64,000 bases of DNA from JANOBD01 sp031411495 (GCA_031411495.1 JANOBD010000101.1:12609-76608), one strand, 5' to 3'. Positions 35,401-43,875 are shown, counted from the stretch's first letter. Program-made: numbers and translations. The notes: generated by a model from the letters alone, not told the origin.

Positions 35401-38400
35401 GTCGTCGTCGCCGCAAGCCGAACTGGAACTTCCGGCGGCCGAGGCGCTCGATGTTCCGTTCGAACTCGACGAGATCGATACGGCAACGTCGTCGGATGAA
35501 TCGCCGCGACCGCAAGACGTGTTCGACAAGGCGTCGATCGACATCCGCGCCGAGCCGACCGCGGAACTCACGCCCGTTGACGCTTCGGAAGGCCTCTCTC
35601 ATGTCGAACCCGATGCGGCGACCGAGCAGCCGATCGAAGCGGCGCTCGCCGAAGTCGATGAGATTCGCGACGAAGCGGTGATCGAGAACGAGCCGGTCAG
35701 CGTCGCGCCGATGCTCGACCCGGCCGAGCCGCTCAGTGCGTCTGCCGATGATGCGCTCGCAGACACGGCGGAGCCGATCGCACATTCCGAACCAGTGTCG
35801 TTCGCGTCCGAAGCGCCGACAGAAACGGCATCTCTTGAGATCGAGCCGGTGACGACACCTGCGGATCTCGTCGCGCAGCCGGATGAATCGGTTGTCGAAG
35901 TGGACGATTCCGTCGGTCCGATCGAAGCCGATCGGCCGCAGGCGGGCGAGTTAATCGCGCTGCCGGGCGAGTCGATCGCGGAGCGCGTGCCAGAAGCCGA
36001 AGTCGAATCCGCCGCGGAACTCGAAACGGTTGCGGAACTCGCGCCTGCAGTCTCCGAAACGTTTGCCGAAGCCGAGCAGCGCATCATCGCCGAGGCCGAA
36101 GAAGAAGAGCCACTGGAAAGGCAGTCGCGTCCGCTGATCGCGGCGGATGAGCATCTGACCGAAGACGAGTTGGAAGAACTGCCAGCGGTTGACGCGTTTC
36201 AGTCGGCCAGGCAGATCGCGGCGCCGGAAACGGTTTCGCCGCTCGCCGAAGCGCCACCAACCCTCGAACTCCACGAAGCCGAAGTGGTGCCCGTCGAGGA
36301 CGTTGCTCCGACGGCTCGCGCCGAAGCACCGACGCCGCTGGAACCCGAACTCGCCGCGGGCACGTCGCCGCAGGCGGCTCATCCGACGCTGGTCGATCCG
36401 AGTGCGCCAACCACCGTCCTCAACGTGAATGCGCCGGTACTCGAGGACTTGCAGGCGGAGTTCGATCGCGGGTTCAGCGAAGCGCTGGCGATGGCCGACG
36501 GCGTTGCGATTCCCGCGGTGCCTCCCAAGCCGGCCCCCGAAGCGCCGCCGTCCGGGTCGCCAAAAGTTTCGTATCACGTCGAAGAGCTTCCCGCCGAATC
36601 CGGCAGGCCGACGGCAAAGCCCGGCGTGCTGGATCTCAAAGTTCCCACGCTCGAGGAATTGCAGTCCGAGTTCGACGACGCATTCGCGGACGCGCTGAAG
36701 ATGGCCGACGGCGGATCGTTCGCCAGGCCCGCCGCCGACGCGCCGAAGAATGTGTCCCAAGTGGCTCACACGCCCGAGGTCCCGCCGACGACAGCCGGCC
36801 CGTCCACGCCGAGCGTTCCCGCGAAACCCCCGCGGCCCGTGCGGGAGTTCAAGCTCGACGAGTCCCTGCTCGATCAGGCCCACAACGTCTCGCCGCTCGG
36901 CGGGTTCCAGATGGGCGCGGCCCAGACCGATTTCATGAACCTCGGCGGCATCGGGTGGATCGGCGACGAAACGCTCGACGACTTCGAGATCAAAGATCGC
37001 GGTCCGGCCAAACCTAAACGCCGCTCGCGCCAACGCCGCAAAGTCGGAGATCAGCCTTCCACCGAGTTGCCGCAGACGCACGCGGAGGCGCCGGCGCTAG
37101 AATCGCGACCCGCCGAACCGCTCGCACCTCCCGCCGAGGCGATTCCGTCCATTGAGCCGTCGACATTCGTCGAGTCTCCCGCAAACGAAGCACACGCACC
37201 GCTCGGCGAGTCATCGACGCTCGGGGAAGCACCGCTGGTCACGCACAGCGACCTGCTCGATGACGAGCCGTCCTCCTTCGAGGCATCTCAATCTGAAATC
37301 GATGAGTCCGATCTCGCGGATGCGGTTGACGAACTCAAGGCCCAGTCCGATGCCGCCGCAGGACTGATCGAATCGGCCACGTCGAGCCCGGTAACGGACG
37401 AAGCAAAGAAGAGCCGGCCGATCGGCGAAAGCGAGCCGAGCGTCCCGACGATCCTGCCGCCGCGCCCGTCGCGTCCGCGCAAGGGTGAAGGTCTGGTGGA
37501 ACAGGCGCTGGGCTCCGGTTCGTCCTCGCCGTTCGCCGCACAGGAATTGCCCTTGGTCGATGCCTTCAGCCAGGCGACCACGCCGGCGCTCGACGAAGTG
37601 CTGGCGCGGCTCAATCCCATGGGCGGCGGGGTGAAGGATCATCCGCCGATCTCGCAGGATCGGCCGATCGGTGACGGCAAGACGGTCAAAGTTCCCGCGT
37701 CGCCGTTCGCTTCGCAGATTCCGATCGCGCAGCCTTCGGGTTCCGTGCGGCGGGTCCGCCAACGCGTGAGCAAACTGCCACTGATCCTGCTCGGCACGTT
37801 CCTGGCCATGGCGGGTACGGGCGCGATCGCGTGGTACCTCCCTGTGCCACGCGTCGTGCGCGGCGAGGTGTCGTTCGTCAATCTCGATCGCGTGACCGAC
37901 CTGGTGCGTACCGACAAACAGCGCGCCATCATCGACAAGCTCGAAGACCTCCGTACCGCGGCCCGGAAACGGCTCGAAGACACCGACGGCGGCGGATTTC
38001 TCGACAATCCCGAGTCGTATCGCGAAATCATCCACAAGGCCCGCTTTGACCAGCAAAGCAAGCAACTGCTGGTGATCGAGGTTCCCTCCAACGGCAACCA
38101 GGCGCCGGCCGACCAGCGCCGCCTCGAAGCACTCTTGAACGAGTTCGTCAAAGCCAACAGCGACCTTCTCGACAGCCAGAACAAGTTCAAGGACCAGGTT
38201 CGATCCATCGATTCATCCCGCGAGCAGGTGGAAACGCAACTCGTGGCCATCAAGAAGCGGCAGGGCGAACTGACCGCCATCTACGAGAGCGGGCAGGTCT
38301 TTGACGACCAGTTGAAAAAGGCGAAGCGCGAACTGGCCACCCTCGACGATTCCCGCAAGAACGCCACGCGCGAAGTCGATCGGCTCGAAGCGGAGTTGCA

Positions 38401-39859
38401 GCGGCTGGAGAAACAGATGCTTTCCTCCGGCATCGCCGGCCGCGGTTTCTACCTGCGTCCTATCGAAGGCGTCGTCCTCGCGGATGCATCCGGCAGCGTG
38501 CCTTCAACGCAGCCGATCGCGGCAAGCGACGATCTGCAGCGGCTTCGCCAACAGCGGGAAGACGTCAAGGCACGGCTTGAGCGACTCGCCGCGGCACGCT
38601 CTCCGGAGACGGCCGCGGCACGCGAGAGCTTCGACAAGGCGCTCGACGCGTTCTCCAAACAGGTCGAAGATGCCCGCTCCGCGCTCGGCGATCGGCCCGA
38701 AGTGCTGGAGTACGTCCAATCCGCAACCCGCCTGCAGGCACAGATCCGCGAGATGACCGACACGCTCGTCCGCCGACAGGAGCAACAGGTCACAAGGCTT
38801 GGCGAGTTCCAGGTTCGGTTGAAGGAACTGACCGAGTCGAACAAGGAACAGCGGGTCAACAACGATCCGCAGATGAAGCAGTGGATGGATCGCCTGGCGT
38901 TCCAGGAGCGACGCCTGAGCGTGGCGAAGGATTCCAACGCGGACGCAGAAGCGATCGGCGAGATCGAACGGGACATTTCGTTCCTCAAGTCGAGCATTGC
39001 CGCCCAGCAGGAAGTCCTGACGGATCCGAAAGAGCGGTCCATCGTCGTCGAACTCGAGAAGATGATCGACACAACCAAGCGCGACATGGCCGCCGACCGC
39101 CAGCGAAACGAAGTGCTGCTCGGCGAGGTGCAGGCCGCGTTCCAGAGCCGACAGCCTGTGCTCGAACAATTGCCGGTCGAACAGCGGCAGGCTACCGAAG
39201 CGCTGACCGACCGGCTGGCGCAGATCAATCTCGCCCGGCAGCGCTACACCGACTCGCTCGCTGCGGTCGCGGGCACGGATGAATCGCTGATCGCCGATGC
39301 CAAGGCCCAGCTCGCATCGCTCGACACACAGATCAACGCCGCGGAAGCCAAAGCGCAGCAGGAGGCGCTGGCCCAGTCGCAGGAGATGGAGAAGCGTTCC
39401 GAGATCGCCAGGCAGGTCGACGAGGCGCGTGCGAAAGTACTCGCCGCGCGTACCGCCCGCGACGAGGTGGAACGACAGTACTACGAGAAGCAGAAAGCTT
39501 ACGACGCGTTGGCCGGCAAGGTCGTCGATTACAAAGCCGCCACCGTCGAGAATGACGAACTGGCAAAGAAGCTCAAAGAGCTCGAGGCGAAACAAGGCGA
39601 GCTCGTCGCGCAAAAGCAGCAGGTGGTCGCCCAGCTCAATCTCGCGGTTGTTCCGGTCCAGCCGGGCAAGCCGGTGATCCTCAGCACCGAGGAGTACGAC
39701 CCGCGACTTCGCCTCGGCGGGTTGGCCTGTCTGGTCATTCTTTCCCTCGGGTGCGCCTTCTCGTTCATGGAACATCGCAACCGGATCCCGGTTCCGCCGG
39801 AATCCGATGATTTCCCCGCCGATCACGGCCCCCTCTCGCAGACGCCGACGATCGCGTGA
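32474..39859 (+). CDS. Giant FHA-domain, coiled-coil membrane scaffold protein
   Basis: 2461 residues, among the largest genes in the window. Two FHA domains open it: VIVVGSAKHSRI with SSVH and THTILNGKSI (30-100), and VLIGKRHGCEV with SNAH and TGTLLNGVKV (135-215). Residues 530-775 are a highly charged Ala/Glu/Arg coiled coil containing a 41-residue tandem duplication. Residues 780-1760 are acidic, Pro/Ala-rich and presumably disordered, with a duplicated block LEELQSEFDDAF-like (1315 and 1385). A first membrane helix at 1768-1790 (ILLGTFLAMAGTGAIAWYL) is followed by some 620 residues of coiled coil, a second helix at 2414-2433 (LGGLACLVILSLGCAFSF) and a 30-residue tail. The two-helix, long extracytoplasmic coil resembles polysaccharide co-polymerases (Wzz/Wzc type). 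FHA domains read phospho-Thr, so a kinase-controlled cytoplasmic face is expected. Function unknown. Confidence 0.85.
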   Translation: MAESTVKYPASLVPIGQFAGKPALPLTRPVIVVGSAKHSRILLKSDSVSSVHTLLINSNGRWFFRDLVSRTHTILNGKSIRESVLKNGDTITIGTFVFHFSAPEVAEPPTPVPPAALDITDAEIPVPIETKTVLIGKRHGCEVRLLEEGVSNAHAVIYEAGGRHYIRDLYSRTGTLLNGVKVHQEQLRFGDVVVIGETTIKYIPDRSAEVDGDLETGALAEARPAISILDESMESHDAPLVSVNDAEPDEDEAREVPIAPAAKAGEPSEPKQGQDDVVPAEAGPRPQTKPAEILANLPPGLSSLLYELPGSMPVGRKTPEARHPPIKIADDDLVVPLRRREPIAYAPPAQPPAEIEPSSIAPEVDELREPVEVQPELIEHDASATDREPEVALPSSAAPDTIASDDVRADVGSPAVANQPLEAVADAGLDAGQIEAEPAPVVSHTVSLDHGTAANAADEIDLADEVELAEEDEADSTSAREVTTPAVEVAPVGKTPAANVTDTFAKVSDTADVVDEPEADEPLPPLDAQVFADQVRRDFAEEDERLRLEHAAKAEALAREERERAQERERIEARSREEARAAEEERVRAQERAKAERARVEAQAKAEALAKAEALAKEERERSEALAREEARAKEEERARAEERARAEAQARAAALAREEERVREEERAKEEARLREEQLAAEERARAEAQARAEALAREEERVREEERAKEEARLREEQLAAEERARAEAQAKADELAKAEALAQARAEAAAAEAAAAQAAAKKSLAESAEFRQLADLQAKIAAALRDPSSIVTDPVLPIDAPLVSDPASAMNAAARRARLIAEMLDANEPIEEEAEREAKSIAFEVDESTIPPPVVIAPVDEAAPIDDVVPVDEAEPIETSATTVEEPPATEAFEIDEPRDLDDTLPADIARGEEAPSAPSADLLQAAHRQAYPREPDADANVESSASPMPSAVELSELPGVHTADTLGLTLPMSSSPQAELELPAAEALDVPFELDEIDTATSSDESPRPQDVFDKASIDIRAEPTAELTPVDASEGLSHVEPDAATEQPIEAALAEVDEIRDEAVIENEPVSVAPMLDPAEPLSASADDALADTAEPIAHSEPVSFASEAPTETASLEIEPVTTPADLVAQPDESVVEVDDSVGPIEADRPQAGELIALPGESIAERVPEAEVESAAELETVAELAPAVSETFAEAEQRIIAEAEEEEPLERQSRPLIAADEHLTEDELEELPAVDAFQSARQIAAPETVSPLAEAPPTLELHEAEVVPVEDVAPTARAEAPTPLEPELAAGTSPQAAHPTLVDPSAPTTVLNVNAPVLEDLQAEFDRGFSEALAMADGVAIPAVPPKPAPEAPPSGSPKVSYHVEELPAESGRPTAKPGVLDLKVPTLEELQSEFDDAFADALKMADGGSFARPAADAPKNVSQVAHTPEVPPTTAGPSTPSVPAKPPRPVREFKLDESLLDQAHNVSPLGGFQMGAAQTDFMNLGGIGWIGDETLDDFEIKDRGPAKPKRRSRQRRKVGDQPSTELPQTHAEAPALESRPAEPLAPPAEAIPSIEPSTFVESPANEAHAPLGESSTLGEAPLVTHSDLLDDEPSSFEASQSEIDESDLADAVDELKAQSDAAAGLIESATSSPVTDEAKKSRPIGESEPSVPTILPPRPSRPRKGEGLVEQALGSGSSSPFAAQELPLVDAFSQATTPALDEVLARLNPMGGGVKDHPPISQDRPIGDGKTVKVPASPFASQIPIAQPSGSVRRVRQRVSKLPLILLGTFLAMAGTGAIAWYLPVPRVVRGEVSFVNLDRVTDLVRTDKQRAIIDKLEDLRTAARKRLEDTDGGGFLDNPESYREIIHKARFDQQSKQLLVIEVPSNGNQAPADQRRLEALLNEFVKANSDLLDSQNKFKDQVRSIDSSREQVETQLVAIKKRQGELTAIYESGQVFDDQLKKAKRELATLDDSRKNATREVDRLEAELQRLEKQMLSSGIAGRGFYLRPIEGVVLADASGSVPSTQPIAASDDLQRLRQQREDVKARLERLAAARSPETAAARESFDKALDAFSKQVEDARSALGDRPEVLEYVQSATRLQAQIREMTDTLVRRQEQQVTRLGEFQVRLKELTESNKEQRVNNDPQMKQWMDRLAFQERRLSVAKDSNADAEAIGEIERDISFLKSSIAAQQEVLTDPKERSIVVELEKMIDTTKRDMAADRQRNEVLLGEVQAAFQSRQPVLEQLPVEQRQATEALTDRLAQINLARQRYTDSLAAVAGTDESLIADAKAQLASLDTQINAAEAKAQQEALAQSQEMEKRSEIARQVDEARAKVLAARTARDEVERQYYEKQKAYDALAGKVVDYKAATVENDELAKKLKELEAKQGELVAQKQQVVAQLNLAVVPVQPGKPVILSTEEYDPRLRLGGLACLVILSLGCAFSFMEHRNRIPVPPESDDFPADHGPLSQTPTIA
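34438..34683 (+). repeat. 123-bp tandem duplication within the FHA gene
   Basis: The unit starting GCTTGCCCGCGAAGA at 34438 recurs at 34561, offset exactly 123 nt, giving two nearly identical 41-residue coiled-coil units (ALAREEERVR... to ...AEAQARAE). The period is not a multiple of seven residues, so it shifts the heptad register; it lies in the Glu/Arg-rich coil. Confidence 0.85.
36416..36712 (+). repeat. Duplicated 29-residue block within the FHA gene
   Basis: Copies at 36416-36502 and 36626-36712 encode VLNVNAPVLEDLQAEFDRGF... and VLDLKVPTLEELQSEFDDAF..., both ending ALxMADG. The conservation against a disordered background suggests a short linear binding motif. Confidence 0.8.
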
Positions 39860-39909
39860 TGTTCAAGCGTTGGTTTCGCCGGCTCACACTGCGGCAAGTC
39901 CGACGCGGC

Positions 39910-39938
39910 TTCAACTCACAGCCCATCCGCGGTAGATT
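39910..39938 (+). promoter_or_regulatory. Candidate sigma-70-type promoter
   Basis: TTCAAC (39910-39915), 17-bp spacer, TAGATT (39933-39938), ending 7 nt before ATG 39946. If used, the small gene is transcribed separately from, and partly inside the end region of, the FHA operon, with an almost leaderless message. Confidence 0.4.
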
Positions 39939-39945
39939 CCCCAGC

Positions 39946-40362
39946 ATGACCAGCAGCCAGTTGCAGTCCAGCCGCGGCACGATCGTCCGCGCCGAACCGG
40001 GACGCGTCGTCTTTCAGCCGCTCGACACCAGCTACCAGCTCACCCTCGAAGCAAGCGACGATTTCGCCATGCAACTCGGCCGGAATGTTCGCGGCCGCGT
40101 GCGCGTGAAAGCGCGGAAGATCTACGGCGTTCCCAGCGGCGGTAACTTCATCCAGCCCATCCTCGGCACGCCGCGCATCATCCAAGGCCGCGTCATCGAC
40201 CTCGACGACAAGACGATCACGGTGAAAGCCGCCGCGATCTTCGTCGTTGAACTGCCGACCGGCCTGGACACGATCGATCTGCATCACGGCGCGATCGGCG
40301 TGAACGCGCTGGTGAATGTGGTCGCGCTGCCGGGGGCGGCGTTTGAGATCGTTCCGTCGTGA
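39946..40362 (+). CDS. Small conserved-looking beta-rich protein of unknown function
   Basis: 138 residues from ATG 39946 (MTSSQLQSSRGTIV). It is rich in alternating hydrophobic residues (GTIVRAEPGRVVFQP, VRGRVRVKARKIYGVP, RIIQGRVIDLDDKTITVKAAAIFVVELP), the profile of a small beta-barrel, with no signal peptide. The frame is open further upstream and its first codons overlap the FHA stop codon (GTGATG at 39856), so a longer form starting at 39859 is possible and would be translationally coupled. I prefer the shorter form because the extra N-terminus is basic and unlike the rest, and because TAGATT lies just before 39946. The position directly after the FHA gene suggests a linked role. Confidence 0.65.
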   Translation: MTSSQLQSSRGTIVRAEPGRVVFQPLDTSYQLTLEASDDFAMQLGRNVRGRVRVKARKIYGVPSGGNFIQPILGTPRIIQGRVIDLDDKTITVKAAAIFVVELPTGLDTIDLHHGAIGVNALVNVVALPGAAFEIVPS

Positions 40363-40395
40363 TCACGAATGCAGATCACATCTTTTGTACGGGCC

Positions 40396-41370
40396 TCACG
40401 TGCTGATGATGATCTGCTGCGGGCTGTCGTCGTGCTGATGGAGCTCGTTGGTCGTGAATCCGGCCGACCGCAAAATCTGCTGAAATTCTGCGAAGGTGTA
40501 CGCATCACCGCTGGCGGTGGTGGCCAGCATCACCAGTGGAAACGTCGCGGACATCGGCGGCGAAACTCGATCTTCATTCGGAACAAACTCAAGCGTTACG
40601 AGTCGTCCACCGGGACGAAGTGCGGTCCGCAGTCGCTTGAGGAGCACGATGCATTGCTCGGCACTGAAGTGGTGGAGCAGGTTGGTGAGCAGAATGAGGT
40701 CGTATGGCCCCTGTAGTTCGACGGTGAACGCGTCGCCTGCAATGGTGGCGTATCGGTCCTGCACGCCGAGTTGAGCGGCGTTTCGCTTCGCCACATCGAG
40801 CACCTTTGGCCAATCCAGCGCGGTGATCCGCGCGCCCGGATTTTCCTGGGCCAGGACGATCCCGAACAGCCCGTGTCCGGCCGCGACATCCAGTACGTCG
40901 CCGGAAACCGGACTCACCAGCTTGGCGATCGCCTGCGCGGAGGGGTACATCATCGCCCCCATCTCCTGAGCGAAGGGGATCCATCCTTCATATTCCGCCT
41001 CGACCGAGCCGACACTTTCGCACCCGCCGTTTCGCACCGCGTGCGTCAGCCGATCAAAGAACGGCTTGATCGGACCGTTGAGAAATCCCATGACGCCGCC
41101 CATGTAGGCGGGGGATTTGCGATCGAGAAAACTGGCGGCTTCCGGACTCAACTGATATTCGCCTCTCGCTTTGCGCAGTAAACCGTGGACGGTCCAGTAA
41201 TCGCACAACACTCGAACGCCCTTAGGCGAAGCTGAACAGGTCTGGGCAATTGCCGCGACCGTAGTCGATCCAGCGCCGATCGCGGAGAACAAGCCAATAT
41301 CGACAGCTGCCTGCATGGCGGCGGTCTTCTGGTAGGCGGTAAAACAATCAAAGACGGCGGACGGATTCAA
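40396..41370 (-). CDS. O-methyltransferase-like SAM-dependent methyltransferase
   Basis: 324 residues from a TTG start at 41370, which has AGGAG 5 nt upstream. The N-terminal winged-helix/dimerisation part (NPSAVFDCFTAYQKTAAMQAAVDIGLFSAI, 2-95) with SPKGVRVLCDYWTVHGLL is that of O-methyltransferase family 2 (plant/fungal-type and polyketide OMTs). The SAM fold has motif I LDVAAGHGLFG (about 180), LDWPKVLDVA, TNLLHHFSAEQC and GGRLVTLEFVPNEDR. The substrate would be a small molecule hydroxyl. It is divergent from the sugar-isomerase gene with 86 bp between, and convergent with the small beta-rich gene. Confidence 0.88.
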   Translation of the reverse strand: MNPSAVFDCFTAYQKTAAMQAAVDIGLFSAIGAGSTTVAAIAQTCSASPKGVRVLCDYWTVHGLLRKARGEYQLSPEAASFLDRKSPAYMGGVMGFLNGPIKPFFDRLTHAVRNGGCESVGSVEAEYEGWIPFAQEMGAMMYPSAQAIAKLVSPVSGDVLDVAAGHGLFGIVLAQENPGARITALDWPKVLDVAKRNAAQLGVQDRYATIAGDAFTVELQGPYDLILLTNLLHHFSAEQCIVLLKRLRTALRPGGRLVTLEFVPNEDRVSPPMSATFPLVMLATTASGDAYTFAEFQQILRSAGFTTNELHQHDDSPQQIIIST

Positions 41371-41456
41371 ATGAACTCCTTTGCGGGCATGATAGCGATG
41401 TCTCGGTCCTGAGAAGACATAATCGCACGCCATCGCCAGCAGGAGAACTCGAGCTT
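41371..41456. promoter_or_regulatory. Compact divergent promoter region
   Basis: 86 bp between two divergent start codons. CATAAT (41424-41429, + strand) and TATCAT (41389-41394 on the - strand) are candidate -10 boxes; AGGAG sequences precede both starts. Confidence 0.4.
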
Positions 41457-42908
41457 ATGAAATCATCCGCACCCGTCCGCATCGGCCTCTTCGGCATCGG
41501 CCTCGACGCATACTGGCCGCAGTTTCCCGGGCTTGAAGATCGTCTCAAGGGTTATCTTTCGATCGTTGAAAAGCAGCTCGCGCGGCCGGGCGTGGAGATT
41601 GTCAATCTCGGCCTGATCGACACGCCGGAAAAGGCGATGACCGCCGGCCATGAGTTTCGCCGGCATGATGTCGATCTCATCATTCTTCACGTGACGACCT
41701 ACGCGCTCTCGTCGACCGTTCTTCCCGTTGTCAGGCGCGCGAAGGTGCCGGTGATCATCCTGAATCTCGCGCCCGCGGCCTCGATCGACTATAAGGCGTT
41801 CAATGCGATGGGGGATCGCACCAAAATGACCGGCGAATGGCTCGCATACTGCGCCGCCTGCCCGGTGCCGGAGATCGCCAATGTCTTTAACCGCTGCCGA
41901 ATCCCGTTCCATCAGGTGACAGGGATGCTCGAGAACGATCCGGTCGCGTGGGACGAGATCGGCGAATGGATCGATGCCGCCCGCGTGAAGTGCGTGATGG
42001 AACACAACCGCCTGGGCGTGATGGGTCACTACTACGGCGGCATGCTCGACATTTACTCCGATCTCACCCAGCAGTGCGCCTACTTCGGCGGCCACATCGA
42101 GATCGTCGAAGTGGATGAACTCGCGGACCTGCGGACGCGTGTGAGCGATGCGGAAATCGACGCGTGCGTGAAACATTTCCGAGAGGTGTTTGACGTCCAG
42201 GCCGATTGTTCGATCGACGAACTCAAGCGCGCCGCGCGAACCAGCGTCGCGCTGGATCGGCTCGTGGCGAATCACGATCTCGGTTCGATGGCGTACTACT
42301 ACATGGGCGTGTCCAAGGCGTCTTCAACCGGGACATCTGGCAACGAAGACGCCATCAGCTCGATCATCCTCGGCAATTCGCTCCTCACGGCGCGCGGGAT
42401 TCCCGTGGCCGGAGAATTGGAAATCAAGAACGCGCAGGCGATGAAGATCCTGGACAGCTTCGGCGTCGGCGGGTCGTTCACCGAGTACTACGCGGTGGAT
42501 TTCGCCGATGACGTCGTGCTCATGGGCCACGACGGGCCGGGGCACATCAAGATCGCGCAAGGCAAAACCAAGGTGAGGCCGCTAAGCGTGTATCACGGGA
42601 AGGTCGGTCGCGGGCTCAGTGTCGAGATGTCGGTCAAGCATGGCCCGGTGACGCTGTTGAGCGTCGTGCAGACCGTCGATGGAAAGTTGGAATTGCTCGT
42701 GGCCGAGGCGACGAGCGAACCCGGGCCGATCCTGGAGATCGGCAACACCAACAGCCGGTATCGCTTCGCGATCGGCGCCCGGCGCTTCGTGAACGAATGG
42801 AACAGGCACGGTCCGGCACATCACTGCGCCGTGGGGATCGGCCATATCGCCAGCCGGATCGACAAGCTCGGGAAACTTCTCGAAATGGAAGTGGTAAAGG
42901 TCTGCTGA
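41457..42908 (+). CDS. L-fucose/L-arabinose isomerase-like protein
   Basis: 483 residues with the overall plan of the L-fucose/L-arabinose isomerase superfamily: N-terminal Rossmann-like domain (RIGLFGIGLDAYWPQFPGL, VDLIILHVTTYALSSTVLPVV), central domain with VMGHYYGGMLDIYSD, and C-terminal metal-site region with AGELEIKNAQAMKIL and DDVVLMGHDGPGHIKIA. The acidic residues in GELEIKNAQ and the His in LMGHDGPGH are candidate metal ligands for aldose-ketose isomerisation. The exact sugar is not predictable. RBS GCAGGAG about 9 nt before the ATG. It is divergent from a methyltransferase gene, and nothing nearby is a sugar kinase or transporter. Confidence 0.85.
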   Translation: MKSSAPVRIGLFGIGLDAYWPQFPGLEDRLKGYLSIVEKQLARPGVEIVNLGLIDTPEKAMTAGHEFRRHDVDLIILHVTTYALSSTVLPVVRRAKVPVIILNLAPAASIDYKAFNAMGDRTKMTGEWLAYCAACPVPEIANVFNRCRIPFHQVTGMLENDPVAWDEIGEWIDAARVKCVMEHNRLGVMGHYYGGMLDIYSDLTQQCAYFGGHIEIVEVDELADLRTRVSDAEIDACVKHFREVFDVQADCSIDELKRAARTSVALDRLVANHDLGSMAYYYMGVSKASSTGTSGNEDAISSIILGNSLLTARGIPVAGELEIKNAQAMKILDSFGVGGSFTEYYAVDFADDVVLMGHDGPGHIKIAQGKTKVRPLSVYHGKVGRGLSVEMSVKHGPVTLLSVVQTVDGKLELLVAEATSEPGPILEIGNTNSRYRFAIGARRFVNEWNRHGPAHHCAVGIGHIASRIDKLGKLLEMEVVKVC

Positions 42909-42923
42909 CCGATGAACGCGGGC

Positions 42924-43832
42924 TCAGTTTCCATCGCTCGGATGCGTGGTTGGTAGGGTCGGCATTCGCCGCGCCAGCTCGCCGACCCACGCTGCCGCCT
43001 GCGTCAGGCCGTGATCGAGCATCCCGCGCACATGCCCACCCGTTTTCGGTTCCACCAACGACGGCTGGTTGCCGGCCGCCGTCATCGCGCTCACCAGGTC
43101 ATGTGTCTGCTCGATCGGCACCATCGCGTCGTCCGTCGCATGGAAGATCATCGTCGGGCATTTGATCTGCGGCGCGATCGCTTTCGGCTGTGCCGCGGTG
43201 ATGAACTTTTTGAATCCGGGCGTCATCTGGTCGAGCGCATCCACCATCACGTCGCCGACCTGCGTGACGACATCGCTGATCGGCGCGAACGCGACGACGG
43301 CGCGGATGCTCGGCTCGCGCGCCGCCAGTAAGAGGGCGACATTCGCCGCAGACCCGTGGCCGGCCGCGATCACGCGGCGACGATCGATCCGCTCTTCGAA
43401 CGCCGCTGCGGCGCGCAGCGCGACCTTCGCGTTCTCCACACCGCCGTCGGCCTTCATGAAAAGCGACATCGCTTTCGCGTACTGGTCCGGCGGCGCATCG
43501 GGCCCGAAGGCGCCGTCGGTGTCGTAGGCGATCACCATGCATCCTTCGAGCACGTAGGGCACATGCTCCGCGACATCGTCTTCGCTTAGCTTGCCGCCGG
43601 TGATTCCGGTTGAGCCCGAAGAGGTGATCAGCACGCATGCCCGAAGCGACTTGGTTTTCCAGGATGTGGACCGATAAACCCACACATTCATCGGCGGCGC
43701 ATCGTCGCGGGTGCGGGCTTCGAGCTTTGCGCGCTCGACGCCGGGCACAACAGGCTCATAATCCGCTCCGGCGAGCGCTCGGGCGCAGGCTAGAATCGAA
43801 AGAAGAACCAGGCATCGGACGATACGATTCAT
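42924..43832 (-). CDS. Exported alpha/beta hydrolase-like protein with altered nucleophile elbow
   Basis: 302 residues: signal peptide MNRIVRCLVLLSILACARALAG, then an alpha/beta-hydrolase fold (CVLITSSGSTGITG, MVIAYDTDGAFG, RRRVIAAGHGSAANVALLLAAREP, CPTMIFHATDDAMVP, TGGHVRGMLDHGL). Asp in ATDDAMVP and His in GGHVRGM fit the catalytic acid and base. The nucleophile elbow reads GHGSAAN instead of GHSxGG, so the Ser is displaced by one position or replaced by Gly. The protein may be a catalytically changed esterase/peptidase (dienelactone-hydrolase or S9-like). The frame extends 15 codons upstream of 43832 but the signal peptide starts there. Its promoter overlaps that of the divergent cytochrome gene. 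Confidence 0.8.
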   Translation of the reverse strand: MNRIVRCLVLLSILACARALAGADYEPVVPGVERAKLEARTRDDAPPMNVWVYRSTSWKTKSLRACVLITSSGSTGITGGKLSEDDVAEHVPYVLEGCMVIAYDTDGAFGPDAPPDQYAKAMSLFMKADGGVENAKVALRAAAAFEERIDRRRVIAAGHGSAANVALLLAAREPSIRAVVAFAPISDVVTQVGDVMVDALDQMTPGFKKFITAAQPKAIAPQIKCPTMIFHATDDAMVPIEQTHDLVSAMTAAGNQPSLVEPKTGGHVRGMLDHGLTQAAAWVGELARRMPTLPTTHPSDGN

Positions 43833-43842
43833 AGACGCGGGC

Positions 43843-43848
43843 AGTATA
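43843..43848 (-). promoter_or_regulatory. Candidate -10 box (TATACT)
   Basis: TATACT on the - strand, 10 nt before ATG 43832, embedded in the palindromic GTATAC core shared with the opposite strand (TATACG for the cytochrome gene at 43876). The two divergent promoters therefore overlap and may compete. Confidence 0.45.
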
Positions 43849-43875
43849 CGCAAAGACTTCGGAACTGAGGACGAC

